From Clostridium sp. CAG:524 (lineage in GTDB: Bacteria; Bacillota_I; Bacilli_A; RF39; UBA660), in NCBI GenBank assembly GCA_000434555.1, contig FR880098.1:59425-99998 (forward strand): a DNA stretch of 40,574 nt, given 5' to 3'. Every line of letters starts with the position of its first letter. Within the stretch, counting starts at the first letter, position 1. The position numbers were made by a program, and so were the translations under genes. Shown here one piece after another: positions 23,544 through 30,326 of this stretch. The notes beneath the pieces are model-generated. The model was not told the DNA's origin and did no database searches. It worked only from the letters and a program-made list of their open reading frames with translations.

Positions 23544-25502
23544 ATGAATATAAAAAAGACTAAAAAAAGTATGAATTTAATGCCATATATAGTATTAACT
23601 ATAGTAGTTATAGGATCATATATATTCTTAAATTCATTCAGTACAAAAATAAACAAAATGGATTACAATGAATTAACAAAAGAAATAGAAAATAACAATG
23701 TAAAAGAATTAGTAGTAACTCCAAAAAATGCAGCAGGAGTATATATCTTATCAGGTAAACTAAATAATTATGGAAAAGGAGAAACATTTACAGTAACAAT
23801 TCCATATACAGATACAGTTGTATCATCAGTATATGAACTTGCTGAAAGTCATAATTTAAAAGTTCAAACAAATACTAATCCAGAGAATAGTACATGGCTA
23901 ACAATTGTTGTAAATATTGTACCAATAATTATATTTGGAGTACTAGCATATGTAATGATTGCTAAACTAAGTAATAATGGAAAAGGTACATTTGATTTCA
24001 GTAAAAGTAGAGCTAAATTATCTGAAGACGGTGGAACTAAAACATTTAAAGATGTAGCAGGACTTAAGGAAGAAAAAGAAGAAGTACAAGAATTAATAGA
24101 TTTCTTAAAAAACCCTAAAAAGTTTACTAAAATGGGAGCAAGAATTCCAAAAGGAGTTTTATTAGTAGGTCCTCCAGGAACAGGTAAAACATTACTTGCT
24201 AAAGCAGTAGCAGGAGAAGCAAAAGTACCATTCTTCTATATAAGTGGTAGTGATTTTGTAGAATTATTCGTTGGTGTAGGAGCTTCTCGTGTAAGAGACA
24301 TGTTCAAACAAGCAAAACAAACAGCACCATGTTTAATATTTATAGATGAAATTGATGCAGTTGGACGTGAAAGAGGAACTGGCGTTGGTGGTGGACACGA
24401 TGAAAGAGAACAAACACTAAATCAATTACTTTCAGAAATGGATGGATTTAGTGAAAATGAAGGTATTATCATTATAGCTGCTACAAATAGACCAGATGTA
24501 TTAGATCCAGCATTACTTCGTCCAGGTAGATTTGATAGACAAGTAACAGTTGGAAGACCAGATGTTAAAGAAAGAGAAGAAATATTAAAAGTTCATGCTA
24601 AAAATAAAATCTTAGCACCAAGTGTTAAATTAAAAGCAATTGCTGAAAGAACACCAGGATATTCAGGAGCAGACCTTGAAAACTTACTAAATGAAGCAGC
24701 ATTACTAGCAGTAAGAAGAGATAAGAATGAAATAACAATGGACGAAATAGATGAAGCTAGCGATAGAGTTCTTATGGGACCAGCAAAGACAAGTAGAAAA
24801 GTAACTGACTATGAAAAGAAAATAGTTTCATACCATGAAGCAGGACATGCAGTTTCAGGAATAGTTCTTCCAAATGGTGAAGAAGTTCATAAGATAACAA
24901 TTATTCCAAGAGGTATGGCAGGTGGATATACACAAATGCTTCCTAAAGAAGAAAGAACGCTTGTATATACAAAGAAAGAATTAGAAGAACAAATTATAAC
25001 ATTACTTTCAGGTCGTGTTAGTGAAGAAACATTCCTTGGCGAAATATCAACAGGAGCAAGTGATGACTTAAAGAGAGCTACTAAGATTGCTAGAAGTATG
25101 GTTACAGAATATGGTATGAGTTCACTAGGAGCAGTTCAATTAGAACATAGAAGTGAAAGTGTATTCCTTGGTAGAGATTATAATCAAACTAAAAACTTCT
25201 CTGATCAAGTTGCATTAGAAATAGACAAAGAAGTAAGAAAAATAATTGATGAATGTTATAAACAAGCACAAGAAATTCTTAAAAAACACAAAAATCTAGT
25301 TGAAGTTTTAGCTAAAGTTTTATCAGAAAAAGAAACATTAACAAAAGAAGAAATAGAAGATATAGTTGAAGCTAATAGTGATATAAAAATTAAAAGAGAA
25401 GAAAAACTTTCAGATGAAATAAAAGAAGAAGAAAAAGAAAATAAATTTGAAAAAGAAACTTCAAAGAAAACAAAAAAGCAAACTAATAAAGATGAAGAGT
25501 AG
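23544..25502 (+). CDS. ftsH: ATP-dependent zinc metalloprotease FtsH
   Basis: FtsH is the membrane-bound AAA+ protease that degrades misfolded membrane proteins and regulators. The 652-residue product has an N-terminal membrane span (about 12-31), an extracytoplasmic loop, and a second span (about 120-140). The AAA domain has Walker A GPPGTGKT (209-216), Walker B IFIDEIDAVG, and SRH RPGRFDRQV. The zinc protease site is HEAGH (431-435) with a third ligand in the usual downstream Asp. The C-terminal tail is a highly charged Lys/Glu run. A terminator overlaps the stop codon. Confidence 0.98.
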   Translation: MNIKKTKKSMNLMPYIVLTIVVIGSYIFLNSFSTKINKMDYNELTKEIENNNVKELVVTPKNAAGVYILSGKLNNYGKGETFTVTIPYTDTVVSSVYELAESHNLKVQTNTNPENSTWLTIVVNIVPIIIFGVLAYVMIAKLSNNGKGTFDFSKSRAKLSEDGGTKTFKDVAGLKEEKEEVQELIDFLKNPKKFTKMGARIPKGVLLVGPPGTGKTLLAKAVAGEAKVPFFYISGSDFVELFVGVGASRVRDMFKQAKQTAPCLIFIDEIDAVGRERGTGVGGGHDEREQTLNQLLSEMDGFSENEGIIIIAATNRPDVLDPALLRPGRFDRQVTVGRPDVKEREEILKVHAKNKILAPSVKLKAIAERTPGYSGADLENLLNEAALLAVRRDKNEITMDEIDEASDRVLMGPAKTSRKVTDYEKKIVSYHEAGHAVSGIVLPNGEEVHKITIIPRGMAGGYTQMLPKEERTLVYTKKELEEQIITLLSGRVSEETFLGEISTGASDDLKRATKIARSMVTEYGMSSLGAVQLEHRSESVFLGRDYNQTKNFSDQVALEIDKEVRKIIDECYKQAQEILKKHKNLVEVLAKVLSEKETLTKEEIEDIVEANSDIKIKREEKLSDEIKEEEKENKFEKETSKKTKKQTNKDEE

Positions 25503-25520
25503 AAAAACTCTTCTTTTTTT
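25494..25520 (+). terminator. Terminator overlapping the ftsH stop codon
   Basis: GAAGAGT (25494-25500) pairs with ACTCTTC (25507-25513), loop AGAAAA, followed by a run of T. The ftsH TAG lies in the hairpin. TATAAT at 25523-25528 directly afterwards may be the tsaB -10. Confidence 0.85.
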
Positions 25521-25563
25521 GATATAATATACGCGTATAAGAAAGACCGAAAAGAGGGATAAT

Positions 25564-26109
25564 ATGATATTATTTATAGACACACACGATGAATTAATAA
25601 CAATCGCATTAAAAACAAAAGATAATTTATACATAAAAACAAAAGAAAGTGAATATTCACATTCAGTATATACAATGCCTATGATAGCGTCAATATTTGA
25701 TGAAAATAATCTAGATATAAAAGATTTAGATAAGATAATAGTAGTAAATGGACCTGGAAGTTTTACAGGAATAAGAATAGGATTAAGCATTGCTAAAACA
25801 ATCGCATATGCATTAAATATAAAAATAAATACAATATCAAGTCTACTAGCATATCTAATAAGTAGTGATATAAAAGAAAATAAAATGGCAGTCATAGAAG
25901 ATAATAAAGGTTATTATATAAGTGCAATGAATAAAGATAACAATATAATACTAGAAGAACAATATGTAACAGAAAATAACTATAATTATAAAGAAGTAGA
26001 ACACAAACTAGATGTTGAAAAAATAATTAATTATTTAAAAGATAAAGAAAGTGAAAATCCGCATTTCATTAAAGCAAATTATATTAAAAAAATAGAGGTA
26101 GAAAAATGA
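25564..26109 (+). CDS. tsaB: tRNA t6A synthesis protein TsaB
   Basis: TsaB partners TsaD and TsaE in making the threonylcarbamoyl-adenosine (t6A37) of ANN-decoding tRNAs. The 181-residue product has the ASKHA fold. The FIDTHDELITIAL N-terminus corresponds to the DTS motif, and GPGSFTGIRIGLSIAKTIA near 62-80 is the strongest signature. It is shorter than typical TsaB (about 220-230), missing part of the C-terminal half. It begins a tsaB-rimI-tsaD operon with overlapping ends, as in B. subtilis ydiC-ydiD-ydiE. Confidence 0.92.
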   Translation: MILFIDTHDELITIALKTKDNLYIKTKESEYSHSVYTMPMIASIFDENNLDIKDLDKIIVVNGPGSFTGIRIGLSIAKTIAYALNIKINTISSLLAYLISSDIKENKMAVIEDNKGYYISAMNKDNNIILEEQYVTENNYNYKEVEHKLDVEKIINYLKDKESENPHFIKANYIKKIEVEK

Positions 26110-26438
26110 TAGAAAAAGAAATATTAACAAATACAGATTCAGTTTATAATTATAAAGATGGTGATAAAGTACTAGGATACTTAGAAATAAGACTTGTTGA
26201 TGGAGTTATCGATATAATGAACTTATTTGTAAATGAAGAAAATAGAAAACAAGGAATAGCCACATCATTAATGGAAGAAATGTTCAAAAAAGAAAATTAT
26301 AGTAGAATAATGCTAGAAGTAAATGAAAACAATATAGAAGCATTAAGACTATATAATAAATTAGGATTCAAAGAAATAAGTTTAAGAGATAGATACTATG
26401 GAGAAGATACAGCAATCATTATGGAGAAGGTGAAATAA
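26106..26438 (+). CDS. rimI: GNAT acetyltransferase, RimI-like
   Basis: RimI acetylates the N-terminal alanine of ribosomal protein S18. This 110-residue copy holds the GNAT core. The acetyl-CoA loop is EENRKQGIATSLMEEM (motif A, RxxGxA) and the C-terminal strand-helix is LEVNENNIEALRLYNKLGF. RDRYYGEDTAIIM matches the RimI ending. The usual first helices (about 40 residues) are missing, so it is a compact member. It overlaps tsaB by four bases (ATGA) and tsaD by one. The position in the t6A operon supports the rimI name; substrate is inferred. Confidence 0.82.
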   Translation: MIEKEILTNTDSVYNYKDGDKVLGYLEIRLVDGVIDIMNLFVNEENRKQGIATSLMEEMFKKENYSRIMLEVNENNIEALRLYNKLGFKEISLRDRYYGEDTAIIMEKVK

Positions 26439-27442
26439 TGAAAGATGTTTATATTTTAGCAGTTGAATCTTCTTGCGATGAAACTAGCGTAAGTATAATT
26501 AAAAATGGTTATGAAGATATCGCAACAATAATAAATACACAAATAGACGTACATACAAAATATGGTGGAGTTGTTCCAGAAGTAGCAAGCCGTCTTCACT
26601 TAGAAAATATTACAATGGTAATAAACGAATGTATGGAAAAAGCTAACATGAAATTTGAAGATATAGATGCATTCGCTTGTACATACGCCCCGGGTCTACT
26701 TGGAAGTTTACTTGTAGGAGTAGAAGCTACTAAAGCATTATCATATATTTATAAAAAGCCATTTATCGCAGTAAATCATATGATGGGACATATCTATGCA
26801 AATATGATAGGTAATCACTTAGAATATCCATTATTATCATTAATAATATCAGGTGGACATACTGATTTAATACTAATGAAAAGTGAGGATTCATTTGAAT
26901 ACTTAGGTCAAACATTAGATGACGCGATAGGTGAAGCATATGATAAAGTCGCAAGAATATTAAATTTACCATATCCAGGAGGACCTAATGTAGAAAAGTA
27001 TGCTTTAGAAGGCAAACCTACATACAAAATGCCTAATATATTAAATGATGATTCATTCAACTTTAGTTTCAGCGGAATTAAAAGCCATATAAATAATTTA
27101 GTACACAATGAAAAACAAAGAGGTCATGAAGTAAATGAATATGACATAGCCTCCTCATTCCAAACATGTGTAACTAGTCATTTAGTTGATAAAACAAAGA
27201 AAGCATTATTAAAATATAATTTAAATACACTACTAATAAGTGGAGGGGTCGCAAGTAATTCATACATTAGAGAGTCTTTAAAAGAAATGTGTGATAGTAT
27301 AGGTGTAACAATGCACATGCCACCTAAAAAATATTGTACAGACAATGCTGCGATGATAGGTGCTGCTGCTTATGTATTATACAAAAATAAAAAGTTCGCA
27401 CCATTAAGTACGAACGCACAAAGTCATATAAACTTACAATAA
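26438..27442 (+). CDS. tsaD: tRNA N6-adenosine threonylcarbamoyltransferase TsaD
   Basis: TsaD transfers the threonylcarbamoyl group from the adenylate intermediate to A37 of tRNA. The 334-residue product is normal length. Visible motifs are AVESSCDETSVS at residues 8-19, GVVPEVASRLH near 44-54, and the metal-binding HMMGH with H114 and H118. SGGHT is further on, and the C-terminal CTDNAAMIGAAA supplies the metal-binding Asp. It ends the tsaB-rimI-tsaD operon. A bidirectional hairpin follows immediately. Confidence 0.97.
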   Translation: MKDVYILAVESSCDETSVSIIKNGYEDIATIINTQIDVHTKYGGVVPEVASRLHLENITMVINECMEKANMKFEDIDAFACTYAPGLLGSLLVGVEATKALSYIYKKPFIAVNHMMGHIYANMIGNHLEYPLLSLIISGGHTDLILMKSEDSFEYLGQTLDDAIGEAYDKVARILNLPYPGGPNVEKYALEGKPTYKMPNILNDDSFNFSFSGIKSHINNLVHNEKQRGHEVNEYDIASSFQTCVTSHLVDKTKKALLKYNLNTLLISGGVASNSYIRESLKEMCDSIGVTMHMPPKKYCTDNAAMIGAAAYVLYKNKKFAPLSTNAQSHINLQ

Positions 27443-27470
27443 AAAATAATCATTAATTGATTATTTTTTC
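27441..27470. terminator. Bidirectional terminator between tsaD and the minus-strand genes
   Basis: AAAAATAATCA pairs with TGATTATTTTT around loop TTAAT. The A-run on one side and T-run on the other fit termination of tsaD (plus) and of the convergent 27461-27883 gene (minus), whose stop codon lies inside it. Confidence 0.75.
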
Positions 27471-27883
27471 ATTTTTCTATTAATTTCACTTACATTTTCA
27501 TGAATAGAAAGTAATACAAGTGAGAATTCATAAACTATTCTAAGTATTAAATTACCAAATAGTAGTGTTAATAAGAAACTAACAAAACTAGTTGATATTA
27601 AACTAAATGAAGATAAAGTAATGAATATTGCTAAAATTAAATATGATACCTTTAATATAGTAGTAATATACATTTTTTTAAACTTAACAAATTCATAAAG
27701 TTTAGCCATAAAACCAGTATATGATTTTTCATTCTTATCAGAGAATACTGTAAAATATAAACAAATACCACCAACTAGAGCAATAACAAAAGAAATTATT
27801 ACCCAAATTCCAGCTGATTCTAAATTAAAAAGACTAGAATTATTACCAAGTGAAGAATCATATCCAAATGAACCACCGTACAT
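27461..27883 (-). CDS. DUF4282-like multi-span membrane protein
   Basis: The 140-residue protein has a Gly/Ser-rich start (MYGGSFGYDSSLGNN) and three hydrophobic spans: about 25-46, 77-97 and 99-116. A cytoplasmic loop between the first two contains GFMAKLYEFVKFKKMYI. The pattern IISFVIALVGGI, followed by KFKK and a final LILRIVYEFSLVLLSIHEN, resembles DUF4282 proteins of unknown function. It has a strong ribosome site (AAGGAGG) on the minus strand. It shares a terminator with tsaD by convergence. The family call is from pattern only. Confidence 0.65.
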   Translation of the reverse strand: MYGGSFGYDSSLGNNSSLFNLESAGIWVIISFVIALVGGICLYFTVFSDKNEKSYTGFMAKLYEFVKFKKMYITTILKVSYLILAIFITLSSFSLISTSFVSFLLTLLFGNLILRIVYEFSLVLLSIHENVSEINRKMKK

Positions 27884-27918
27884 ATTGCACCTCCTTAATT
27901 AAATATATTTTATCACAT

Positions 27919-27964
27919 TAAAAAAAAGAAATAAATAAGATTTCTTCATCAATATTTATTTCTT
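27919..27964 (-). terminator. Terminator of the gtrB-gtrA operon (minus strand)
   Basis: A 12-bp stem (27953-27964 with 27926-27937, 15-base loop) followed on the minus strand by a T-run (A-run at 27920-27927). It overlaps the last codons of the gtrA gene. Confidence 0.75.
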
Positions 27965-28387
27965 CTTAAATACAAATAATTTACTTAATATATAATTAGC
28001 AGCAGTAACAACAACTTGAACAACTAATTTCATAATCTTATCATTAAGGTGAAGTAGTGTTACAAATACAAACATTATTCCCATATCCATAAGTAATGTT
28101 GCAACTCTTGAGCCATAAAAACTAACAGCTTCTTTAAATTTCTTTTGATTCTTACTTTTGAAAACAAATATTCTATTAGCGAAGTAAGCAAAAGTAACGG
28201 CACATATCCATGAAATAATATTAGCTGCTTGAAGTTGATACCACACATCAGGATCCAAAAATGTATAAATGCATAAATAATAACTTCCAAGACTAACAAT
28301 AGTAGTAAGACCCCCTACAATTAAATAATTAATTATTTCTTCATACTTCTTATAAAGTTTTAAACATTTATTCCACATTTTTTTCAT
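27956..28387 (-). CDS. GtrA family membrane protein
   Basis: GtrA-type proteins are thought to flip or hold polyprenyl-phosphate sugars made by a partner GtrB glycosyltransferase. The 143-residue protein has four hydrophobic segments: about 19-40, 50-68, 85-105 and 111-135. The signature YLIVGGLTTIVSLGSYYLC near the start and FAYFANRIFVFKSK after the second helix are typical. The start ATG overlaps the TGA of the glycosyltransferase gene (ATGA), so the two are translated together. Confidence 0.9.
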   Translation of the reverse strand: MKKMWNKCLKLYKKYEEIINYLIVGGLTTIVSLGSYYLCIYTFLDPDVWYQLQAANIISWICAVTFAYFANRIFVFKSKNQKKFKEAVSFYGSRVATLLMDMGIMFVFVTLLHLNDKIMKLVVQVVVTAANYILSKLFVFKKK

Positions 28388-29310
28388 AAGTAATCTTCAT
28401 CAAATCCAATCTCTTCTTTAGCAATATATATAGGTCTTCTCTTTGTTTCATTATAAGTTTTACCAAGATATTCACCAATAATACCTAAAAATATAAGTTG
28501 AATTCCACCTAAAAAAAGCATAACACACATAAGAGAAGAATATCCAGGAGTATCTATACCTTTAATGATAGCTTTTATTATAATAACTATTAAGTATATA
28601 AATGCTACAAAACTTGTAAATATACCTGTATAAGTAGCAAACCTAAGTGGCTTTGTACTAAATGCAACTATACCATCAAAAGCATAATTAAATAATTTAA
28701 TCTTATTCCATTTAGTAGTGCCTCCTTTTCTTTCTTCAACTTTATATTTATCATAATAAGTTTTAAATCCAACATAACTAAATATACCTTTAGAAAATCT
28801 ATTTCTTTCAGTAAGAGAAATTATAGAACGTACCATACTTTTTCTAAACATTCTAAAATCACTCGCACCATCTACGATATCCATATTAGAAAGTTTTCCC
28901 ATAATATTATAAAAACATCTTTGCAAAAATCTTTTCTTATGCTGTTTTTGACACATACATACTGAATCATAATCAGGATTTTCATTTAAAAAATTATACA
29001 TCTTAACAACATAACTAGGATTTTGTTGTAAATCACAGTCAATTATACATGCATAATCACTTTTAGAATGTAAAAGCCCTGCATATATAGCAGCTTCTTT
29101 TCCAAAATTTTTAGAAAAACTAACAATTTTTACACATTCATCATCTTTTTCATGTAGTTCTTTCAATTTTTTTAATGTTTTATCTTTACTTCCATCATCC
29201 ACAAAAATAAAACAGTGCTTTATATCACCTAAAGCCTCATTTACTTTATTATAAAAATTAATAACATTTTCTTCCTCATTAAATGAGGGCACTATCAAAT
29301 CTAATTTCAT
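28384..29310 (-). CDS. GtrB-like family 2 glycosyltransferase
   Basis: The protein is likely to transfer a sugar from a nucleotide donor to undecaprenyl phosphate at the membrane. The 308-residue product has a GT-A domain first: DLIVPSFNEEENV (residue 3 onward), IFVDDGSKDKT (DDGS) and the DXD-like CIIDCDLQQNP near 90. Two C-terminal membrane spans (about 225-250 and 260-285) and the final IGEYLGKTYNETKRRPIYIA match the DPM1/GtrB/CsbB group. The gene overlaps gtrA, forming a gtrB-gtrA pair for lipid-linked sugar export. The sugar and acceptor polymer cannot be told from sequence. Confidence 0.9.
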   Translation of the reverse strand: MKLDLIVPSFNEEENVINFYNKVNEALGDIKHCFIFVDDGSKDKTLKKLKELHEKDDECVKIVSFSKNFGKEAAIYAGLLHSKSDYACIIDCDLQQNPSYVVKMYNFLNENPDYDSVCMCQKQHKKRFLQRCFYNIMGKLSNMDIVDGASDFRMFRKSMVRSIISLTERNRFSKGIFSYVGFKTYYDKYKVEERKGGTTKWNKIKLFNYAFDGIVAFSTKPLRFATYTGIFTSFVAFIYLIVIIIKAIIKGIDTPGYSSLMCVMLFLGGIQLIFLGIIGEYLGKTYNETKRRPIYIAKEEIGFDEDYL

Positions 29311-29323
29311 TCCTTAACCTCTT

Positions 29324-29812
29324 TTAATAACCTAATTTTCCTTCTAAGCTTTCATCATTCTTAATAAGCTCACTTACAAGAATTTCTCTATACTTATCTT
29401 TACTATCTCTAATAATTAATTTTTCAATCCCACTATTTATTACAACACGTTTGCACATAGAACAACTCATAGAGTTTTCTACATATTCACCAGTTTTTGC
29501 ATCTTTACCAACCATATAAAGAGTAGCACCAATCATTTCGCTTCTACTTGCTGAAATAATAGCGTTTTGTTCTGCGTGAACGCTTCTACAAAGTTCATAT
29601 CTTTCACCTCTTGGAATATTTAGTTGTTCACGAATGCAATACCCAAGATCATCACAATTCTTTCTCCCTCTAGGTGCACCATTGTATCCAGTTGAAATAA
29701 TTTCATCATTCTTAACAATAACTGCTCCCCATTTTTTTCTTAAACATGTAGCCCTTTCTAAAGTAGCCTCTGCTATATCTAAATAATAATTATTTTTATC
29801 AATTCTTTTCAT
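29324..29812 (-). CDS. Deoxycytidylate deaminase (ComEB-like)
   Basis: dCMP deaminase makes dUMP for thymidylate synthesis. The 162-residue protein has the zinc/catalytic HAEQ, preceded by RSV in CRSVHAEQNAII, and a second Cys pair in MSCSMCKR. The usual PCxxC is SCSMC here, a change of the Pro. The nucleotide-binding GYNGAPRGRKNCDD near 48-61 is present. I chose ATG at 29812 because GAGAGG precedes it by seven bases; a TTG five codons upstream is the alternative. It lies upstream of the glycosyltransferase pair on the same strand (13-base gap) and may start the operon. Confidence 0.88.
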   Translation of the reverse strand: MKRIDKNNYYLDIAEATLERATCLRKKWGAVIVKNDEIISTGYNGAPRGRKNCDDLGYCIREQLNIPRGERYELCRSVHAEQNAIISASRSEMIGATLYMVGKDAKTGEYVENSMSCSMCKRVVINSGIEKLIIRDSKDKYREILVSELIKNDESLEGKLGY

Positions 29813-29831
29813 ACTAAAACCTCTCAAATAT

Positions 29832-29840
29832 ATTGTATCA
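29832..29840 (-). promoter_or_regulatory. Candidate promoter of the dCMP deaminase-gtr operon
   Basis: On the minus strand TGATACAAT is an extended -10. No convincing -35 was seen. Confidence 0.4.
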
Positions 29841-29947
29841 TAAAATATAATAAATCTAATACATAAAATGTTTATTTAACATAGATAAAATTATATGCTT
29901 ATATAAAATATGTAGAATTACATGAAAGAGTATATCAAAAAAAGTAA

Positions 29948-30306
29948 AAAAGAAATCATGTATGTATAGTATTAACTAAAATTCTTTTAATAAATCCAAT
30001 TTTGTATGGTGAAACAATAAATTACGTATCAGATTCAAGATATTCAGAAGCATTAAATATATTAATACTATATGTAATATCAATGAACATATATAACTAT
30101 TTGAATACATTAGACAAAGAACATATTATTCAGTTTATGGAAAACTATATAAAGAATCAACAATAATAGGTATTGGATACACATATAATAACTCAATATT
30201 TAGTTTATCAAAATTTACACCAGGAGAATACTTAAATTTAATGAATGCAGGTATTGATATAGTATGTAACTTTATAACAAATGGTATTTTTTATATGTTC
30301 TTTTAA
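29948..30306 (+). pseudogene. Decayed ORF (frameshifted remnant)
   Basis: No intact gene lies in the roughly 500 bases between the dCMP deaminase and the P-type ATPase. One frame is open from 29948 to 30166 (contains NPILYGETINYVSDSRYSEA). A second is open from 30097 to a TAA at 30306 (contains YYSVYGKLYKESTIIGIG and FTPGEYLNLMNAGIDIV). The frames overlap between 30097 and 30160, neither begins with a ribosome site and ATG, and both read like protein. The simplest reading is a single former gene broken by a frameshift. I do not recognise the family. Open frames also arise by chance in AT-rich DNA. Confidence 0.45.
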
Positions 30307-30326
30307 TAAACTTAATTGAGGAACAT

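Noticed and set aside
25461..25895. 144-codon minus-strand frame over the ftsH end and tsaB
   Set aside because: Shadow frame opposite tsaB and the ftsH terminator; hydrophobic composition is as expected for reverse-strand AT-rich DNA.
26690..26700. CCCCGGG in tsaD as a second Noc site
   Set aside because: Only the CCCGGG core matches; the flanking TATTT/AAATA half-sites are absent and it encodes conserved TsaD residues (APGLLGS).
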